From: Sphingopyxis sp. LC81
GTDB lineage: Bacteria > Pseudomonadota > Alphaproteobacteria > Sphingomonadales > Sphingomonadaceae
Direction of reading: 5' to 3'
Length of the DNA stretch: 64,000 bases
Assembly: GCF_000756375.1 (NCBI RefSeq)
Contig: NZ_JNFD01000021.1
Coordinates: 430,529-494,528 of the forward strand
Each line of letters starts with the position of its first letter. Position 1 is the stretch's first letter. Positions 1-7,599 of this stretch are shown in pieces. The position numbers were made by a program, and so were the translations under genes. The notes under the pieces are model-generated. The model did no database searches. It was given only the letters and a program-made list of their open reading frames with translations, and had not been told where the DNA came from.

Positions 1-558
1 GCGCTGTTCGCGGCGATGATGATCGCCTTTCCGGTGATCGCGAACCAGCTGTGGAAGTTCGTCGCGCCGGGGCTGTTCAAACAGGAAAAGCGTGCGCTGC
101 TGCCTTTCCTGATCGCGACGCCGGTGCTGTTCGCAATCGGTGCGAGCTTCGCTTATTTCATCACCATCCCGATCGCGCTCAAATTCCTGCTCGGATATCA
201 GGGTAATGTCGGCGGGATCACGCAGGAGGCGCTGCCCTCGGTCGGCAATTACCTGAGTTTCACGATGCAGTTCATCATGGCGTTCGGCATCGCTTTCCTG
301 CTGCCGATCCTGCTGATGCTGATCGAGCGGTCGGGGCTGGTGACGCGCGAGCAGCTGGTGTCGGCGCGGCGTTATATGATCGTCGCCGCGTTCGCGATCG
401 CCGCAGTGTTCACGCCGCCCGATATTTTGAGCCAGCTGTTGCTCGCGGTGCCTTTGGTGTTCCTGTACGAAATGTCGCTGCTCGCGATCTGGTTCACCCA
501 GCGCCGACGCAAAACAGGCGCCGAAGAGGCGCCTGTCGAGCCTCTCGAAGAGGCTTAG
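1..558 (+). CDS. tatC: Sec-independent protein translocase TatC (C-terminal part)
   Basis: This is the end of the multispanning receptor of the twin-arginine translocase, which recognises RR signal peptides together with TatB and recruits TatA in the inner membrane. The reading frame is already open at base 1, so the N-terminal part lies outside the window. About 185 residues are visible, with several hydrophobic segments (for example PFLIATPVLFAIGASFAYFI and FGIAFLLPILLMLI) and the family-typical stretch AAVFTPPDILSQLLLAVP before the last helix. The tail is acidic and low in complexity (EEAPVEPLEEA). The last codons contain two short inverted repeats, around 518-535 and 539-555, that might act in termination, but neither has a T-run. 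Confidence 0.95.
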   Translation, partial: ALFAAMMIAFPVIANQLWKFVAPGLFKQEKRALLPFLIATPVLFAIGASFAYFITIPIALKFLLGYQGNVGGITQEALPSVGNYLSFTMQFIMAFGIAFLLPILLMLIERSGLVTREQLVSARRYMIVAAFAIAAVFTPPDILSQLLLAVPLVFLYEMSLLAIWFTQRRRKTGAEEAPVEPLEEA

Positions 559-580
559 GGTAAGTTAGTCTCAGTCCCGA

Positions 581-709
581 TTAGTCGATGGCATCGCTGC
601 CAGCTTGACCGACAGATTCGATGTCGCGACCGGCACCCTTTACCGTGTTACAGCCAGCGACCAGAAAGCTTGCCATCAGGGCGAGAAGGATTGCGCGGTA
701 ACTCGTCAT
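581..709 (-). CDS. Entericidin A/B-family small lipoprotein
   Basis: A 42-residue lipoprotein precursor. The start has basic and hydrophobic residues (MTSYRAILLALMASF), then the lipobox LVAGC with the lipidated Cys at residue 20. The mature part is about 23 residues (CNTVKGAGRDIESVGQAGSD), which matches the entericidin pattern NTxxGxGxDI. A GAGG ribosome site lies about 8 bases before the ATG. Entericidins are small envelope lipoproteins of uncertain function, described in E. coli as a toxin/antidote-like pair. In alphaproteobacteria they are common members of the general stress regulon, and an EcfG-type promoter lies upstream at 838-863. No partner entericidin gene is seen here. Confidence 0.88.
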   Translation of the reverse strand: MTSYRAILLALMASFLVAGCNTVKGAGRDIESVGQAGSDAID

Positions 710-837
710 ATTTCTACCTCTCAGGATGTTTTGTGCAAAATGGCCCGGCACGCTTTCGAGGGGGGGGAGGGAATGCGGGCCGGGCCAATGTTGCTGAGCA
801 GCGCTGCGGGGGGGCGATGACCGCTGCTCGAATGGGA

Positions 838-863
838 AACGACCAAAGCGGCGGATAAGTTCC
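838..863 (-). promoter_or_regulatory. Candidate EcfG (general stress sigma factor) promoter for the entericidin gene
   Basis: On the minus strand GGAAC (863-859) is followed after exactly 17 bases by CGTT (841-838). This matches the GGAAC-N16/17-CGTT promoter known for the alphaproteobacterial extracytoplasmic sigma factor EcfG. The next minus-strand gene is the entericidin-like gene, giving a leader of roughly 120 bases. The -35 element overlaps the outer edge of the hairpin at 861-897. Pattern seen directly; use by EcfG is inferred. Confidence 0.6.
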
Positions 864-897
864 GAAAAAAAATTGCAGTAATGAATTTTTTTTCGGA
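861..897 (-). terminator. Hairpin with A/T-rich stem, probable terminator of mgtE
   Basis: A perfect 14-bp inverted repeat (TCCGAAAAAAAATT and its complement) flanks a 9-base loop. It starts about 35 bases past the mgtE stop. The eight T residues are inside the stem and not after it, so on the minus strand it is an unusual intrinsic terminator. It is symmetrical and could also stop read-through from the tatC side. Confidence 0.6.
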
Positions 898-932
898 GCG
901 CTTTGAATCGCTTGAATTTCAGGGGCTTGCCC

Positions 933-2384
933 TCAGAGTGTGGTCAATCCGCTGAGCACCGCGAGGCCCAGGAAGGCCAAAAACCCCATGGAATCGGTCG
1001 TCATCGTGACGAATATCGAACTCGCGACGGCGGGATCCTGATCGAGCCGATCGAGCAGCAAGGGGATCGCCACTCCCGCCACACCCGCGACAAATATGTT
1101 CACGACCATCGCCGCCGCGATGACAGCGCCAAGCTGCGGATTGCCGAACCACAACGCGGTTGCGGTTCCCGCGATTAACGCGATCGTGCCGCCATTGAGC
1201 AGCGCGATCTTCATTTCGCGCCAGATCGCGCGCCAGCTGTTCGAATCGGTGAGCTGGTTCATCGCGAGCGCGCGCACGGTGACCGCCAGCGTCTGCGTGC
1301 CCGCATTGCCGCCGACACCCGCGACGATCGGCATCAATGCCGCCAGCGCGACCATATGCTCGATCGCGCCGCCGAAAAATCCGACGATCGAAGAGGCGAG
1401 CAGCGCGGTGCCGAGATTAGCGATCAGCCAGCGAACGCGCGCGCTGTACGTCTCGCGGATCGGTTCGTTGATGTCGCCGTCGCCGGCGCCCGACAGGCGC
1501 AAAATGTCCTCGCCTGCCTCTTCCTGAATGATGTGGACGACGTCATCGACCGTGATCATGCCGACGAGCCGCCCGCCCTTGTCGATCACCGCGGCCGAGA
1601 TCAGCGCATATTTCTGGAAGCGCAGCGCGACCTCTTCCTGGTCCATGTCGACCGGGATCAGCGTCTGTTCGCGTTTCATCACGTCGCTGATCGCAATGTC
1701 GCGCGGAGTGCGGAGGATCCAGCTCAGCTGGCATGTGCCGACCGGGCGGTGCCGTGGGTCGACGACGTAAATTTCCCAGAAGTCGCTGGTGAGGTCGGCA
1801 TCTTCGCGCAGCCGGTCGATCACGTCGCCGACGGTCACATGTTCGGGCACCGCGACCAGATCGCGCTGCATCAGGCGCCCGGCGGATTCCTCGGGGAAGG
1901 AGAGGGCGTCCTCGATCGCGGCGCGATCTTCGGGCTCCATCGCCTGGAGAACGGCCTGCTGTTCGTCCTCCTCCATATCCTCGATGATCGCGACGGCATC
2001 GTCGGTATCGAGTTCGGACGCGAGTTCGGCGACTTGCTCCGGCGCGAGAAGATCGATCAGTTCCTCTCGGACATAATCGTTCATTTCCGCCAGCACGTCG
2101 GCGGACAGCATGTCGCCGAGCACCGCGGCGAGCATCGGACGCTCGTCGGCGCGCGCGAGTTCGAACAGGTCGGCGATGTCGGCGGGGTGGAGGCGGCCGA
2201 TGCGTTCGCGAGCGGCTTCGCCTTCGCCGGCTTCGGCCAGCTCGATCACGTCGCGCACGAATTCGGGCCTCAGCCGGTCGTCCTCGTCGAGTTCGGTGTC
2301 GGTTTCGCGTGCCGGTTGTTCACGGTCGCGATCGTCGGTGATGACAACATCTTCCGGCGGCAGGGATTCTTCGCGTTTGTCCAT
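933..2384 (-). CDS. mgtE: Magnesium transporter MgtE
   Basis: 483 residues. MgtE is an inner-membrane Mg2+ channel/transporter gated by cytoplasmic Mg2+ binding. Order of parts: an acidic N-terminus, the helical MgtE N-domain (about residues 40-150, with many E/D pairs such as LDTDDAVAIIEDMEEDEQQA), two CBS domains (about 160-290) and five C-terminal transmembrane helices. The signature VAGVGGNAGTQTLAVTVRAL lies in the membrane part near residue 365 and matches the pore region of the family. A strong GGGAGG ribosome site lies 8-12 bases before the ATG. It stands alone between convergent tatC/entericidin and a divergent cyclophilin gene. No magnesium riboswitch is visible in the short upstream gap. 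Confidence 0.95.
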   Translation of the reverse strand: MDKREESLPPEDVVITDDRDREQPARETDTELDEDDRLRPEFVRDVIELAEAGEGEAARERIGRLHPADIADLFELARADERPMLAAVLGDMLSADVLAEMNDYVREELIDLLAPEQVAELASELDTDDAVAIIEDMEEDEQQAVLQAMEPEDRAAIEDALSFPEESAGRLMQRDLVAVPEHVTVGDVIDRLREDADLTSDFWEIYVVDPRHRPVGTCQLSWILRTPRDIAISDVMKREQTLIPVDMDQEEVALRFQKYALISAAVIDKGGRLVGMITVDDVVHIIQEEAGEDILRLSGAGDGDINEPIRETYSARVRWLIANLGTALLASSIVGFFGGAIEHMVALAALMPIVAGVGGNAGTQTLAVTVRALAMNQLTDSNSWRAIWREMKIALLNGGTIALIAGTATALWFGNPQLGAVIAAAMVVNIFVAGVAGVAIPLLLDRLDQDPAVASSIFVTMTTDSMGFLAFLGLAVLSGLTTL

Positions 2385-2540
2385 CGCGCGGTCCTCCCTG
2401 ACAGTTGCGGCGTCCGAGCTTTCCCCTAGTGCTGCGGCCCGCGGATGGCAACGTCGCGAGTAGCTTTTCGCGATTTAATGCGTGGCTTTGGCCGCCGCCC
2501 CGGCTATGGGACCGCCAACACAGACCGCAGGAGTTCTACC

Positions 2541-2987
2541 ATGTCCGACACTCTCACCCTTTCGCTGTCGACCGGCGATGTTGTCATCCGCCTCCGTCCC
2601 GACCTTGCGCCGCAGCATGTCGAGCGCATCACCGGCCTCGCGAGCGAAGGCTTTTATGACGGCGTGGTGTTCCACCGCGTGATCCCGGGCTTCATGGCGC
2701 AGGGCGGCGACCCGACGGGCACCGGCATGGGCGGCAGCCCGCTTCCCGACCTGCCGCAGGAATTCAGCAGCGAACCGCACGTCCGCGGCGTTTGCTCGAT
2801 GGCGCGCGCGCAGAACCCGAACAGCGCGAACAGCCAGTTCTTCATCTGCTTCGACGACGCGCGCTTCCTCGACAACCAGTACACCGTCTGGGGCGAAGTG
2901 ATCGAAGGCATGGACAATGTCGATGCGCTGCCCAAGGGCGAGCCGCCGCGCGAGCCCGGCAAGATCGTCAAGGCGACCGTCAGCTGA
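2541..2987 (+). CDS. Cyclophilin-type peptidyl-prolyl cis-trans isomerase
   Basis: 148 residues, the size of small cytoplasmic cyclophilins (PpiB-like) that isomerise Xaa-Pro bonds during folding. Active-site landmarks are present: FHRVIPGFMAQGGDPTGTG with the catalytic Arg, then NSQFFICFDDARFLDNQYTVWGEV. There is no signal peptide, so it should act in the cytoplasm. An upstream in-frame start at 2445 exists, but AGGAG at 2529-2533 sits 7 bases before this ATG and the protein family begins here. A clear intrinsic terminator follows at 2994-3023. Confidence 0.93.
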   Translation: MSDTLTLSLSTGDVVIRLRPDLAPQHVERITGLASEGFYDGVVFHRVIPGFMAQGGDPTGTGMGGSPLPDLPQEFSSEPHVRGVCSMARAQNPNSANSQFFICFDDARFLDNQYTVWGEVIEGMDNVDALPKGEPPREPGKIVKATVS

Positions 2988-2993
2988 TCCAAG

Positions 2994-3023
2994 AAAATCC
3001 CCGCTTCGGCGGGGATTTTTTTT
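2994..3023 (+). terminator. Intrinsic terminator of the cyclophilin gene
   Basis: An 11-bp stem (AAAATCCCCGC and its complement) closes on a TTCG tetraloop and runs into a stretch of T residues. It lies just after the cyclophilin stop and just before the stop of the convergent nitronate monooxygenase gene, so it may serve both strands. Confidence 0.9.
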
Positions 3024-3025
3024 GC

Positions 3026-4162
3026 CTAGTCGCCGATAAAGCCGTTGAGCCGCTCGCAGGCGGAAACCCAGTCCTGCTTGAACTCCTGCACGACCTGCCC
3101 GGCGCCCATTGCCTCGTTCATCAGGCCGACGCCCTGGCCGACCCAATAGGTCGCGAGCGCTTTCGCGCCTTCGTGGCCGCCTTCGGACAATTTATCGACC
3201 TTGCGCAGCGCGGGTTCGCTGACCAGCGATTGCAGCGGCATCGGCAGCGGTTTGGGCGCGTCTTCGGCTTCCCATGCGTCGGTCCATGGCGAGCGAAGCT
3301 GGCGCGAGGGTTTGCCGGTGCGGCTCTTGGATCGCACCGTGTCGCGCGACGACGCGGCGAGCATCTTTTCCTTCACAACCGGATTGGTTTCGGCCTCCGC
3401 CGTGGTGAGCCACACAGAACCGGTCCAGGCGCCATGCGCGCCCATCGCCATCGCCGCCGCCATTTGCCGCCCGGTGACGATGCCGCCCGCGGCGAGGATC
3501 GGCGTGTTCGCGCCGATGGCTTCGACCGCCGCGGCGACTTCGGGCACCAGCACCATCGTCGCGACCTCGCCGCAATGGCCGCCCGCTTCTCCGCCCGCGA
3601 CGACGAGGATATCGACCCCGGCGCGGACCTGTGTCAGCGCATGATCGCGCGTCCCGACGAGCGCCGCGACGGGCACGCCGTGGCGCTTGCCGAGTTCCAG
3701 CATCAACGGCGGGGGCACGCCGAGCGCGTTGGCGATCAGCGCGATCGGGTGACGGAACGCGACCTCGAGCAACCTGGCGGCGCCGTCCTCGTGCATATTG
3801 TCGCCGAAACTCTGCCGTCCCGCCATCGCCTCTGACAAGCCCGCTGGATCGACACCATGTTTTTCGAGCAAACCGGCGGCAAAGTTCAGATGCGTCTCGG
3901 GCACTTTCGCGATGGCGGAGGAGGGCGCCTCACCCTTGCCGACGAAGCTGTTGGGGACGATCAGGTCGACGCCATAAGGCTTGCCGCCAATATGTGCGTC
4001 GATCCATGCGAGCTCTTCCTCGAGCCGCTCGGGCGGCAGTGCGGCGGCGCCAAAGACGCCCATGCCCCCCGCCTTCGACACCGCGACGATGACGTCGCGG
4101 CAGTGCGAAAAGGCGAGCAACGGAAATTCGATGCCGAGCATTGCGCAGATCGGGGATTGCAT
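3026..4162 (-). CDS. Nitronate monooxygenase / 2-nitropropane dioxygenase-family flavoprotein
   Basis: 378 residues, an FMN-dependent TIM-barrel enzyme of the NMO/NPD family. Members oxidise nitronates, but many relatives sit in fatty-acid or branched-chain catabolic regulons with unknown true substrates. Visible marks are the N-terminal PICAMLGIEFPLL, the GGMGVFG turn, the glycine-rich GGEAGGHCG near residue 190 and the phosphate-binding ILAAGGIVTGRQ. A TTG five codons upstream lies inside the ribosome site GGAGAGG, so the ATG at 4162 is chosen. The palindrome at 4208-4223 lies about 46 bases upstream and is shared with two lipid-catabolism genes in this window. Confidence 0.87.
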   Translation of the reverse strand: MQSPICAMLGIEFPLLAFSHCRDVIVAVSKAGGMGVFGAAALPPERLEEELAWIDAHIGGKPYGVDLIVPNSFVGKGEAPSSAIAKVPETHLNFAAGLLEKHGVDPAGLSEAMAGRQSFGDNMHEDGAARLLEVAFRHPIALIANALGVPPPLMLELGKRHGVPVAALVGTRDHALTQVRAGVDILVVAGGEAGGHCGEVATMVLVPEVAAAVEAIGANTPILAAGGIVTGRQMAAAMAMGAHGAWTGSVWLTTAEAETNPVVKEKMLAASSRDTVRSKSRTGKPSRQLRSPWTDAWEAEDAPKPLPMPLQSLVSEPALRKVDKLSEGGHEGAKALATYWVGQGVGLMNEAMGAGQVVQEFKQDWVSACERLNGFIGD

Positions 4163-4207
4163 GGGGAACCTCTCCAATTTGTTTATTTATGCGCATGTCA
4201 GCGCCAG

Positions 4208-4223
4208 TTGACGTAAACGTCAA
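4208..4223. promoter_or_regulatory. Palindromic operator TTGACGTAAACGTCAA (site 1 of 3)
   Basis: A perfect 16-bp inverted repeat (TTGACGT-AA-ACGTCAA) between the divergent nitronate monooxygenase and nadC genes. It matches sites at 49214-49229 (acyl-CoA ligase) and 55153-55168 (ETF-QO) in the pattern TTGACG-N4-CGT(C/A)AA. From memory it resembles operators of MerR-family LiuR-type regulators of branched-chain amino acid and fatty acid degradation; the regulator gene itself is not in the window. Confidence 0.7.
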
Positions 4224-4258
4224 GTTGATTTGCTGGGCGGGCGGATTATCGCAGACCC

Positions 4259-5107
4259 ATGGCCCAATTTTCCCTGCCCGATTTCGACCTCGATGCCTTC
4301 GTCCGCGCCACTTTGGCCGAGGATCTGGGGGTGGGGGGCGATATTACCTCGATGGCGACGATCCCCGCCGAGGCGCGCTTTGGCGGGGTGATGGACAGCC
4401 GAGACGCGATTACAGTTGCTGGCTTGCCGATCGCCGAGCGATTCTTTCGGGCGCTCGAACCCGGCATGGAGATCGAGATATTGGTCGAGGAGGGCGCGCA
4501 GGTTGCGTCGGGAAGCGACCTGATGCGCCTGTCGGGCAACGCGCGCGCGATGCTGACGGCGGAACGGTCGGCGCTCAATACCGTCCAGCATCTGTCGGGC
4601 ATCGCGACGATGACGCGGCAATATGTCGACGCGCTCGCCGGCACCGGCGCGACCCTGCTCGATACGCGCAAGACGATCCCGGGTCTGCGCGTGCTCGAGA
4701 AATATGCGACGCGCATGGGCGGCGCGACGAACCATCGCATGGGCTTGTGGGACGCGGCGATGATCAAGGACAATCATGTCGCGGTGGCGGGATCGGTCGA
4801 GGAAGCCGTGCGCCGTGCGGTTGCCGCCGGGATTGAAAGCATCATCGTCGAGGTCGATCGTGTCGCGCAGGTCGAGCCCGCACTGAGCGCCGGGGCGACG
4901 CACCTGTTGCTCGACAATATGGGCCTCGACGAGCTTCGCGAATGCGTCTCCTTGGTCGGCGGCAAGGTGCCGACCGAGGCGTCGGGCGGGGTGCGGCTCG
5001 ATACCATCCGCGACATTGGCGCGACGGGAGTGACCTATGTGTCGGTCGGACGGTTGACCCAGTCGGCGCCGGCGGCGGACATCGGGCTCGATTTTGCGCT
5101 GGCTTAG
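4259..5107 (+). CDS. nadC: Nicotinate-nucleotide pyrophosphorylase (carboxylating), quinolinate phosphoribosyltransferase
   Basis: 282 residues, the usual length. NadC converts quinolinate and PRPP to nicotinate mononucleotide, CO2 and pyrophosphate in de novo NAD synthesis. The signature DTRKTIPGLRVLEKYAT (about 135-151) and the GGATNHRMGLWDAAMIKDNH stretch (154-173) carry the substrate-binding Arg, Lys and His residues. The C-terminus has the EASGGV and YVSVGRLT phosphate-site strands. Its stop overlaps the start of the RNase T2 gene by 14 bases, so the two are translationally coupled. No nadA or nadB is nearby. Confidence 0.96.
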   Translation: MAQFSLPDFDLDAFVRATLAEDLGVGGDITSMATIPAEARFGGVMDSRDAITVAGLPIAERFFRALEPGMEIEILVEEGAQVASGSDLMRLSGNARAMLTAERSALNTVQHLSGIATMTRQYVDALAGTGATLLDTRKTIPGLRVLEKYATRMGGATNHRMGLWDAAMIKDNHVAVAGSVEEAVRRAVAAGIESIIVEVDRVAQVEPALSAGATHLLLDNMGLDELRECVSLVGGKVPTEASGGVRLDTIRDIGATGVTYVSVGRLTQSAPAADIGLDFALA

Positions 5108-5810
5108 CGCCGCCGCGCTGGCGTTGATGCCGGTCGCGGCGCAGGCGCAATCGCTCGCGTGCTCGCTGCCCGATCGCATTCCTGTTCCACGCCTTGAACA
5201 GCCGAAGCGCGGCGAAGCCGTCCGCAAGCCGGCGATCACCGGCTATCTGTTAGCCATGAGCTGGTCGCCCCAGCATTGCACCGATGTTCGTAATCCGCGC
5301 GATGCGCGCGACCGCTTTCAATGTTCGGGCGAGAATGGCCGTTTCGGCTGGGTGCTGCACGGACTGTGGCCCGAAACCGATAGTCCGGGCTATCCGCAAT
5401 GGTGCCGCCCGGCGAAAATCGTGCCGCAGCCGGTGCTGAAAAAGCATATGTGCATGACGCCGTCGGCACAGCTGCTCCAGCACGAATGGGCGAAGCACGG
5501 CACATGCATGAGCCCGAACCCCGCGGCCTATTTTCGCTCGGCCGAAATGATTTTCCGGGCGGTGCGCTTTCCCGACATGCAGGCACTCGCCGCCAAGCCG
5601 CAAACCGCAGCCAGCGTTCGCCGCGCCTTTTCTGCGGTCAATCCGGGGGTGACTGCGCCGATGATCGCCGTGTCGGTCGACCGGCAGGGATGGCTGAACG
5701 AGGTGCGGCTGTGCCTGGGGCCGCGCATGAAGCCCACTAGATGCAAGCCATTCCAGACCGGGGCGAAAGACGGTCGCCAGATCCGCGTTCGACCGATGCC
5801 CGCGCGTTAA
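5094..5810 (+). CDS. Secreted ribonuclease T2-family protein (RNase I-like)
   Basis: 238 residues with a signal peptide (MRWLSAAALALMPVAAQAQ, cleavage near residue 19), so probably periplasmic. Both conserved active-site blocks are intact: FGWVLHGLWPE with His89, and LLQHEWAKHGTC with His130, Glu131, Lys134 and His135. Several cysteines (about 23, 62, 77, 104, 120, 138) fit the disulfide-rich T2 fold. The family cuts single-stranded RNA through a 2',3'-cyclic phosphate, usually with little sequence preference. It starts inside nadC, so it depends on the nadC transcript. Confidence 0.93.
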   Translation: MRWLSAAALALMPVAAQAQSLACSLPDRIPVPRLEQPKRGEAVRKPAITGYLLAMSWSPQHCTDVRNPRDARDRFQCSGENGRFGWVLHGLWPETDSPGYPQWCRPAKIVPQPVLKKHMCMTPSAQLLQHEWAKHGTCMSPNPAAYFRSAEMIFRAVRFPDMQALAAKPQTAASVRRAFSAVNPGVTAPMIAVSVDRQGWLNEVRLCLGPRMKPTRCKPFQTGAKDGRQIRVRPMPAR

Positions 5811-5851
5811 GGCTGATCCGGCAAAGCGTGCCAGCGCGGGACGGCCCCGCG

Positions 5852-5867
5852 TTAACTCTCTTTTAAC
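5852..5867 (+). promoter_or_regulatory. Perfect CtrA-type binding site
   Basis: TTAA-CTCTCTT-TTAAC fits the CtrA consensus TTAA-N7-TTAAC exactly. A further TTAAC half-site lies at 5880-5884. The site ends 37 bases before the ATG of the 74-residue gene at 5905, a typical promoter position. CtrA is the cell-cycle/motility response regulator of alphaproteobacteria. Match seen directly; binding is inferred. Confidence 0.65.
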
Positions 5868-5904
5868 CTTATCGACTCGTTAACATGGTCCTAGCTTCGC
5901 CTGC

Positions 5905-6129
5905 ATGGACTCGAGCGATCAAATCGACATTCGCGGCCGCGTTCGCGATCATGGCAAGCGGCAGCTGATCATCGCACGGCTCAGCGCGCCGGTGGACTGG
6001 GAGGGCGAGCTCCGCGCCGCGCTGGCGGCACATCGTGAGCCCGTCACGATCTTTTCGGCCAATGACTTCCGCCTGTTTCTTCAGAGCTTCGCGATCTTCT
6101 TTACCGCGACGATGATGTTTCTGATCTGA
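5905..6129 (+). CDS. Small hypothetical protein with C-terminal membrane anchor
   Basis: 74 residues, family not recognised. Residues 1-50 are polar and mixed in charge (MDSSDQIDIRGRVRDHGKRQ), and the last ~20 residues are hydrophobic (FLQSFAIFFTATMMFLI), so the protein looks tail-anchored with its soluble part in the cytoplasm. No strong ribosome site precedes the ATG. A CtrA-type box lies just upstream, which suggests cell-cycle or motility-linked expression. It ends 6 bases before the convergent stop of the MFS gene. Codon use resembles the neighbours, so it is likely real. Confidence 0.7.
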   Translation: MDSSDQIDIRGRVRDHGKRQLIIARLSAPVDWEGELRAALAAHREPVTIFSANDFRLFLQSFAIFFTATMMFLI

Positions 6130-6135
6130 ATTCGA

Positions 6136-7482
6136 TCAATCGCAGGCGCGGTGCAGCTTCTGCGCGAGCCACGCCGACACCAGGCACATCGCGGCGCTCA
6201 TCAACAACTGGTCGACAACGCCGACGCCGAATATGCTGAGCCCGAGCGCCAGCAGCGATCCGCCGACCATCGCGCCCGAATTGACGATATTGTTCGCGGC
6301 GACCGTGCGCGCGGTCTGGTCCTTGGGCACGGTCGTCGTCAGAAAGGCATAGAGCGGCACGACGAACATGCCGCCGCTGATTGCGATGCCGAGCAGACTC
6401 GCGAGGAGTGGGATGACTTCCTTGTGTCCGAGGAAACCGCCGATGTCGTAGAGGAGTGGCCGGGCCCCGGCTATGGTCGATGCCCAAGAGGCTGCGTCAA
6501 GGAGTATCGTTTCAGGCGCTGCGCCCCAGTTGCGGCAGACCCAATAGAAGGCGACGACGAATACGCCCATGACGATGACGCTGGCGGGGCTGTATCGCGC
6601 CGATACCTGCCCCTTCAGCAGCCGGTTCACCGCGACCGAGCCGATAGCGATGCCGATCGAGAAGATCGCGAGAAAAAGGCTGGCGACGCTTTTGTCGGCG
6701 TGCAGGATGTTCTTCACCAGCGGCGGGAACTGGATGAACAGCACCGCACCGATCGTCCAGAAAAAGCTGATCGACAGGATCGCGAGATAGAGGCGCGGGA
6801 TGTGCATCGTGCCGCGGACGAGCGTGATCGACGAGCGGACGATATGCCAGTCGATGCCGGTTTCTTCATGTTCGGGCGGGGCGGGCGGCACCTTTCGACC
6901 GGTCCAGTAGCCGATCGCGGCGACGAGCACGACGCCGAGCGCGGCCCATTCGACGTCGATGATCCCGGCAAGGATCGTGCCCGCGAGGATTGCGATATAG
7001 GTGCCGGCCTCGACCAGCCCGGTGCCCGCGAGGACTTCGTCGCTTTTCAGATGCTGCGGCAGGATCGCATATTTGATCGGGCCGAAGAAGGTCGAGTGGA
7101 TGCCCATCGCGAACAGCGCGAGCATCATCAGCGGGATCGCGATCAGGTGGACGGCGAAACCCAGCCACGCGAGCACCAGCCCGGCGCCCCCGACGAGCAT
7201 GATCAATATCTCGCAGAATTTGACGATGCGGATGATCCGCGCCTTGTCGCGCGTGTCGGCGAGCTGCCCGGCGAGCGCCGAGAGCAGGAAAAAGGGCAGG
7301 ATGAACAGGCCGGTTGCGACCGCGCTGAACAATGTTTCGGACGCTTCGTCGTTGAACACGCCGTAAACGACGAACAGCACCATCGCGTTCTTGAACAGAT
7401 TGTCGTTGAAGGCACCGAGGAGCTGCGTGACAAAGAGCGGAAGGAACCTGCGTTGTTTCAGCAGCGCAAAGGAACCGGTCAT
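6136..7482 (-). CDS. MFS transporter, LplT-like (lysophospholipid transporter family)
   Basis: About 448 residues with roughly 12 transmembrane helices. The N-terminal QLLGAFNDNLFKNAMVLFVVYG and the loop GQLADTRDKARIIRIVKFCEI are typical of the LplT/Aas-associated branch of the major facilitator family, which flips lysophospholipids across the inner membrane for re-acylation. The motif GIHSTFFGPIKYAILPQHL also fits. No acyltransferase is fused or adjacent, unlike E. coli lplT-aas, so the substrate is inferred. In-frame ATG codons at 7509 and 7482 are both possible; 7482 gives MTGSFALLKQRRFLPLF, the normal family start. Confidence 0.8.
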   Translation of the reverse strand: MTGSFALLKQRRFLPLFVTQLLGAFNDNLFKNAMVLFVVYGVFNDEASETLFSAVATGLFILPFFLLSALAGQLADTRDKARIIRIVKFCEILIMLVGGAGLVLAWLGFAVHLIAIPLMMLALFAMGIHSTFFGPIKYAILPQHLKSDEVLAGTGLVEAGTYIAILAGTILAGIIDVEWAALGVVLVAAIGYWTGRKVPPAPPEHEETGIDWHIVRSSITLVRGTMHIPRLYLAILSISFFWTIGAVLFIQFPPLVKNILHADKSVASLFLAIFSIGIAIGSVAVNRLLKGQVSARYSPASVIVMGVFVVAFYWVCRNWGAAPETILLDAASWASTIAGARPLLYDIGGFLGHKEVIPLLASLLGIAISGGMFVVPLYAFLTTTVPKDQTARTVAANNIVNSGAMVGGSLLALGLSIFGVGVVDQLLMSAAMCLVSAWLAQKLHRACD

Positions 7483-7599
7483 TGAAAATCCATTTTTACA
7501 GCCCGACATGTCAACACCGGCTGCCGCCTCAGGCAATTCGGTTGTCGCCGGGGGGGCTTATCGGTTAGGGCATTCGGGGTCAAAGCCGATTTGAAGGAC

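Noticed and set aside
518..555. Intrinsic terminator at the tatC end
   Set aside because: Two small inverted repeats lie inside the last codons but no T-run follows, so I list them only as a remark under tatC.
605..858. Two short plus-strand frames between tatC and mgtE
   Set aside because: They are antisense to the entericidin gene and lack ribosome sites; the minus-strand lipoprotein explains the region better.
2385..2540. Magnesium (M-box) riboswitch before mgtE
   Set aside because: The gap is only about 155 bases, shared with a divergent gene, and shows no matching conserved core or long structured leader.
6151..7485. 444-codon open frame opposite the LplT-like transporter
   Set aside because: Charge-rich (D/E/R/H) mirror of a membrane protein; no family resemblance.
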